Source: an uncultured Christensenellaceae bacterium (lineage in GTDB: Bacteria > Bacillota > Clostridia > Christensenellales > MGBC116941). Taken from it: a stretch of DNA of 7,413 nucleotides. The notes under the pieces are model-generated. The model was given only the letters and a program-made list of their open reading frames with translations, was not told the origin of the DNA and searched no databases. The translations under genes were made by a program, and so were the position numbers. Below are positions 5,211 to 7,413 of this stretch, piece by piece; position 1 is the first letter of the stretch, and the number at the start of each line of letters is the position of its first letter. The stretch covers positions 1 to 7,413 of the forward strand of contig CAJUEF010000038.1 of assembly GCA_910585035.1 (NCBI GenBank). The letters are read 5' to 3'.

Positions 5211-5660
5211 ATGATTAAGATACTTTTCGTCTGCCACGGCAACATTTGCCGAAGTCCTATGGCGGAGATGGTTTTTAAAGATATGTTAAGAAAAAAGGGA
5301 CTTGATCATAAAGTTCAGGTAGGATCTATGGCCACCAGCACAGAAGAAATAGGAAGCGACGTACATCCTGGAACTAAATCAATTTTAAGCAGAGAGGGAA
5401 TTGCATGTGAAAAAAGAAAAGCTGTTCAAATAACAAGGCGTGATTATGAAAACAGTAATTACATTATATGCATGGACAAGGCTAATATACGTAATCTTGA
5501 GCGGCTTATAGGAAAAGATACTGATGCTAAGGTAAGCTTGCTTTTGGATTATACAGACAGCCCTGGGGAAATAGCTGATCCATGGTATACAGGTGATTTT
5601 AATGCTACATATAAGGATGTTTTAAAAGGATGTGCTGGACTTTTAAAGCACATATTGTAA
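5211..5660 (+). CDS. Low-molecular-weight protein-tyrosine phosphatase
   Basis: This 149-residue protein has the normal length of the family. The P-loop CHGNICRS (C8 to S15) gives the nucleophile C8 and phosphate-binding R14. The general-acid loop DPWYTGDF has D123, and the following Tyr pair is typical. STEEIGSDVHPGT (43-55) is another conserved block. The enzyme hydrolyses phosphotyrosine, sometimes phosphoarginine, in the cytoplasm; no tyrosine kinase or capsule gene is nearby, so the target is unknown. AGGAGGA lies 11 nt before the ATG. It is 51 bp ahead of an iron-sulfur aldo/keto reductase in the same direction without a terminator, so the two are probably cotranscribed. The reactive C8 also makes this family sensitive to oxidation, in line with the redox neighbourhood. 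Confidence 0.94.
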   Translation: MIKILFVCHGNICRSPMAEMVFKDMLRKKGLDHKVQVGSMATSTEEIGSDVHPGTKSILSREGIACEKRKAVQITRRDYENSNYIICMDKANIRNLERLIGKDTDAKVSLLLDYTDSPGEIADPWYTGDFNATYKDVLKGCAGLLKHIL

Positions 5661-5711
5661 AATGGTTTTATAGATAGGGAAAATGTGTTAACTGCATGAA
5701 AGGAACAAAAT

Positions 5712-6845
5712 ATGATATATAAAGATTTTAAAAATATTAAACTGTCTGCTCTTGCCCTTGGAGCTATGCGTCTGCCTGTAATAGATGGAGAAGATTCAAA
5801 TATTGACGAAGCCGCAGCAGAACAAATTGTTGAATATGCTATGGCTAAGGGAATTAACTATTATGATACAGCTTACGGTTATCATGGGGGTAACTCTGAG
5901 ATTGTTATGGGAAAGCTACTTAATAAATATCCAAGGGAAAGTTATTTTATTGCGGATAAGTTCCCGGGTTACGACCTTTCAAATATGGATAAGGTGGAGG
6001 GAATTTTTGAGGAACAATTAAATAAAACAGGAATGGAATACTTTGATTTTTATTTGTTTCACAACGTTTGTGAGATGAATATAGATCAGTATTTAGATGA
6101 AAAATACGGTATTATGGAATATCTTTTAAAGCAAAAGAAAGCGGGACGTATCCGTCATCTTGGATTTTCTGTTCATGGCAGTTATGAGGTTACTAAGCGT
6201 TTTTTAGAGGCTTACGGAAAGGAAATGGAATTTTGCCAGGTTCAGCTTAATTATTTTGACTGGGAATTTCAAAATGCCAAGGCAAAGGTGGAGTTGCTTA
6301 AAAGTTATAATATTCCGATATGGGTAATGGAGCCGGTAAGGGGAGGTATGCTGGCAGCATTATCAAAAGAATACGAGCAAAAACTAAAAGAACTTCGCCC
6401 TAATGAAAGTATTGCGGCATGGGCGTTTAGATACCTTCAATCGATTCCGGAGGTCACAACCATATTATCAGGAATGTCAAACTTGGAGCAGTTAAAAGAA
6501 AATATCGAAACCTTTAAGGAAGATAAGCCTTTAAATGAAAATGAGCTTAAAACTATTTTAGATGTTGCAAAAGGTATGGCGGAGAAAAACTCATTGCCAT
6601 GTACTGCATGCCATTACTGTTCCAGCCACTGTCCGCAGAAACTGGATATTCCTGAGCTGCTGGCTCTTTATAATGAGCATAATTCAACGGTAAATGGATT
6701 TATAGCTCCTATGAGGCTCTCGGCAATGCCTAAGGAAAAGTGGCCAAGCGCATGTATAGGCTGTCAAAGCTGTGAGGCGGTTTGTCCCCAGCAGATTAAA
6801 ATTGCAGCGGCTATGACAGATTTTTCTAAAAAGCTGAACGCATAA
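5712..6845 (+). CDS. Aldo/keto reductase with C-terminal 2[4Fe-4S] domain
   Basis: This 377-residue protein has an N-terminal aldo/keto reductase barrel (about 1-285) with the catalytic set D52, Y57, K83 and H117 in YDTAYGYHGG, ADKFPG and FYLFHN. RHLGFSVHG (148-156) and WVMEPVRGG (204-212) belong to the barrel and cofactor region. The C-terminal part (about 290-375) adds two ferredoxin-type motifs, C297, C300, C303, C307-P and C348, C351, C354, C358-P, enough for two 4Fe-4S clusters. Members are widespread in anaerobes; the physiological carbonyl substrate is unknown, and the clusters could let ferredoxin rather than NADPH supply electrons (inference). AAAGGA precedes the ATG. It follows the phosphatase gene by 51 bp and is closed by a strong terminator. 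Confidence 0.94.
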   Translation: MIYKDFKNIKLSALALGAMRLPVIDGEDSNIDEAAAEQIVEYAMAKGINYYDTAYGYHGGNSEIVMGKLLNKYPRESYFIADKFPGYDLSNMDKVEGIFEEQLNKTGMEYFDFYLFHNVCEMNIDQYLDEKYGIMEYLLKQKKAGRIRHLGFSVHGSYEVTKRFLEAYGKEMEFCQVQLNYFDWEFQNAKAKVELLKSYNIPIWVMEPVRGGMLAALSKEYEQKLKELRPNESIAAWAFRYLQSIPEVTTILSGMSNLEQLKENIETFKEDKPLNENELKTILDVAKGMAEKNSLPCTACHYCSSHCPQKLDIPELLALYNEHNSTVNGFIAPMRLSAMPKEKWPSACIGCQSCEAVCPQQIKIAAAMTDFSKKLNA

Positions 6846-6850
6846 ATAAT

Positions 6851-6888
6851 AAAAAAGCGCATTAAGCAATTGCTTGATGCGCTTTTTA
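6851..6888 (+). terminator. Rho-independent terminator of the reductase operon
   Basis: GCGCATTAAGC (6857-6867) pairs with GCTTGATGCGC (6872-6882), 11 bp with one T-G pair and an AATT tetraloop, flanked by six A on the left and five T on the right. It begins 6 bases after the aldo/keto reductase stop. The A run opposite the T run means it may also stop minus-strand transcription coming from the small peptide gene. Confidence 0.92.
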
Positions 6889-6997
6889 TTATCTGTTTTC
6901 GCAAAAGTGTTTCCAGAAATAAAATCCTAAGCATAACAAATTTATTGACGTGGGGATTATGGTGTTTTTGCAGCTTTAAAATTTTATAAACCAGAAG

Positions 6998-7093
6998 TTA
7001 TTTTTTTCTTTTAGATATAAGTGAACAGCTAATTGCTGCAAATAAACCTATTAAAATCCATGGTAATGCTGCTCCGGCAAAATCACTAATCAT
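6998..7093 (-). CDS. Small single-span membrane peptide, 31 residues
   Basis: From the ATG at 7093 to a TAA at 7000-6998 the frame encodes 31 residues. After a short acidic N-terminus (MISDF) comes an uninterrupted hydrophobic segment, AGAALPWILIGLFAAISCSL (6-25), and a positive tail ending KRKK, a textbook single membrane span with the C-terminus inside. AAAGGAG stands 6 nt before the ATG, a strong translation signal. The composition and the signal together make chance unlikely. I cannot name a family; small membrane peptides of this shape can be regulators or subunits of membrane complexes, or toxins. It lies beyond the reductase terminator on the opposite strand, with a minus-strand terminator further upstream, so it is probably its own transcription unit. 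Confidence 0.65.
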   Translation of the reverse strand: MISDFAGAALPWILIGLFAAISCSLISKRKK

Positions 7094-7104
7094 TTTCTTC
7101 TCCT

Positions 7105-7275
7105 TTAAAGGTCGATTTTTCTCTCTAAACGCTTTCCCGATAAATTGGGATTTGCCGATTGATTTTCCGCCAACCCTTGTATTTTCAAGAAATTTTCGCT
7201 GTTAAGCCTAAATCTTACACTTTGCCCTTGTTTTTGCCCGCTGTATGAAAAAATGACAACCTTTTTTGGCTTCAC
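7105..7275 (-). CDS. Open frame of 56 codons, doubtful
   Basis: A frame from GTG 7275 to TAA 7107-7105 would code for a polar, basic 56-residue peptide (begins VKPKKVVIFSYSGQKQGQ). Codon use is not odd, and the stop codon overlaps the ribosome binding site of the membrane peptide gene, as seen in coupled genes. Against it: no Shine-Dalgarno before the GTG, two stop codons just ahead, and no ATG. It may instead be a structured leader or a decayed repeat. I do not recognise a domain. Confidence 0.25.
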   Translation of the reverse strand: MKPKKVVIFSYSGQKQGQSVRFRLNSENFLKIQGLAENQSANPNLSGKRLERKIDL

Positions 7276-7317
7276 TGTCTATTACGGAACATTTGGAAAT
7301 TTGCCAAAAATAAGTGC

Positions 7318-7353
7318 AAAAAAAGCAGCAAATCTTTTTCGGATTTACTGCTT
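7318..7353 (-). terminator. Rho-independent terminator of a minus-strand gene beyond the window
   Basis: Read on the minus strand, AGCAGTAAATC (7352-7342) pairs with GATTTGCTGCT (7334-7324) around a 7-nt loop, followed by seven T (7324-7318). The one non-Watson-Crick pair is T-G on the minus strand but would be C-A on the plus strand, so the RNA is made from the minus strand. A minus-strand frame entering from the window edge and ending at TGA 7383-7381 could be the gene it serves. Confidence 0.8.
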
Positions 7354-7413
7354 CATGTGTCGCTGCGTGGCGGCTGTTATTCAGTTGTAAATAAAAGAGG
7401 GCGGCAGCATATG

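Noticed and set aside
6684..6869. Minus-strand frame over the end of the aldo/keto reductase
   Set aside because: It begins inside the terminator stem and lies opposite the conserved second cluster motif.
7396..7413. Possible plus-strand gene start, AGAGGG followed by ATG at the very end
   Set aside because: Only the start codon is visible, and the minus-strand terminator nearby suggests that a gene end, not a start, lies here.

Overview
The window is AT-rich, with strong AGGAGG-type ribosome binding sites, short U-tailed hairpin terminators, and a gene set dominated by iron-sulfur, flavin and thiol redox proteins. This suggests a strictly anaerobic, low-GC member of the Clostridia (Lachnospiraceae-like is my best guess, not proven).

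Left part (1-840): an Arg tRNA with anticodon CCG and encoded CCA, its terminator, an AT-rich stretch with nothing recognisable, and the N-terminally truncated remnant of a DUF6273-type protein followed by its own terminator.

Redox block (1080-2943): a Crp/Fnr-type regulator on the + strand runs head-on into a three-gene minus-strand operon: a 2[4Fe-4S] ferredoxin, a NapH-like membrane iron-sulfur protein (ATGA overlap with the ferredoxin) and a thioredoxin. The regulator and thioredoxin genes overlap by 12 bp at their 3' ends. Upstream of the operon is a perfect 13-bp palindrome, GTGAC-AAG-GTCAC, centred at about -41 from a TATACT -10 box. That is where a class II Crp/Fnr activator would bind, and the regulator's recognition helix carries a CRP-like Arg-Glu/Arg set. 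The simplest reading is a local regulon: the regulator senses redox or nitrosative state and switches on a membrane electron-transfer and thiol-reduction module.

Middle part (3227-5028): a cupin gene is followed by a flavodoxin gene that is broken in two. The N-terminal ~33 codons lie directly after the cupin; the C-terminal ~70 codons lie about 1 kb further on. Between them are a GC-rich hairpin, a promoter, an intact NADPH-dependent FMN reductase/flavodoxin-fold gene of visibly higher GC, and a cluster of short repeats (AACGATAGC and others). This looks like an insertion or replacement that left one intact redox gene and a dead flavodoxin.

Right part (5211-7413): a low-molecular-weight protein-tyrosine phosphatase and an aldo/keto reductase with a C-terminal 2[4Fe-4S] domain form a likely operon ending in a strong terminator. 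Beyond it, on the minus strand, is a previously overlooked-looking 31-residue single-span membrane peptide gene with an excellent ribosome binding site. It is preceded by an open 56-codon frame without a good start signal, and by the terminator of a gene that lies outside the window.
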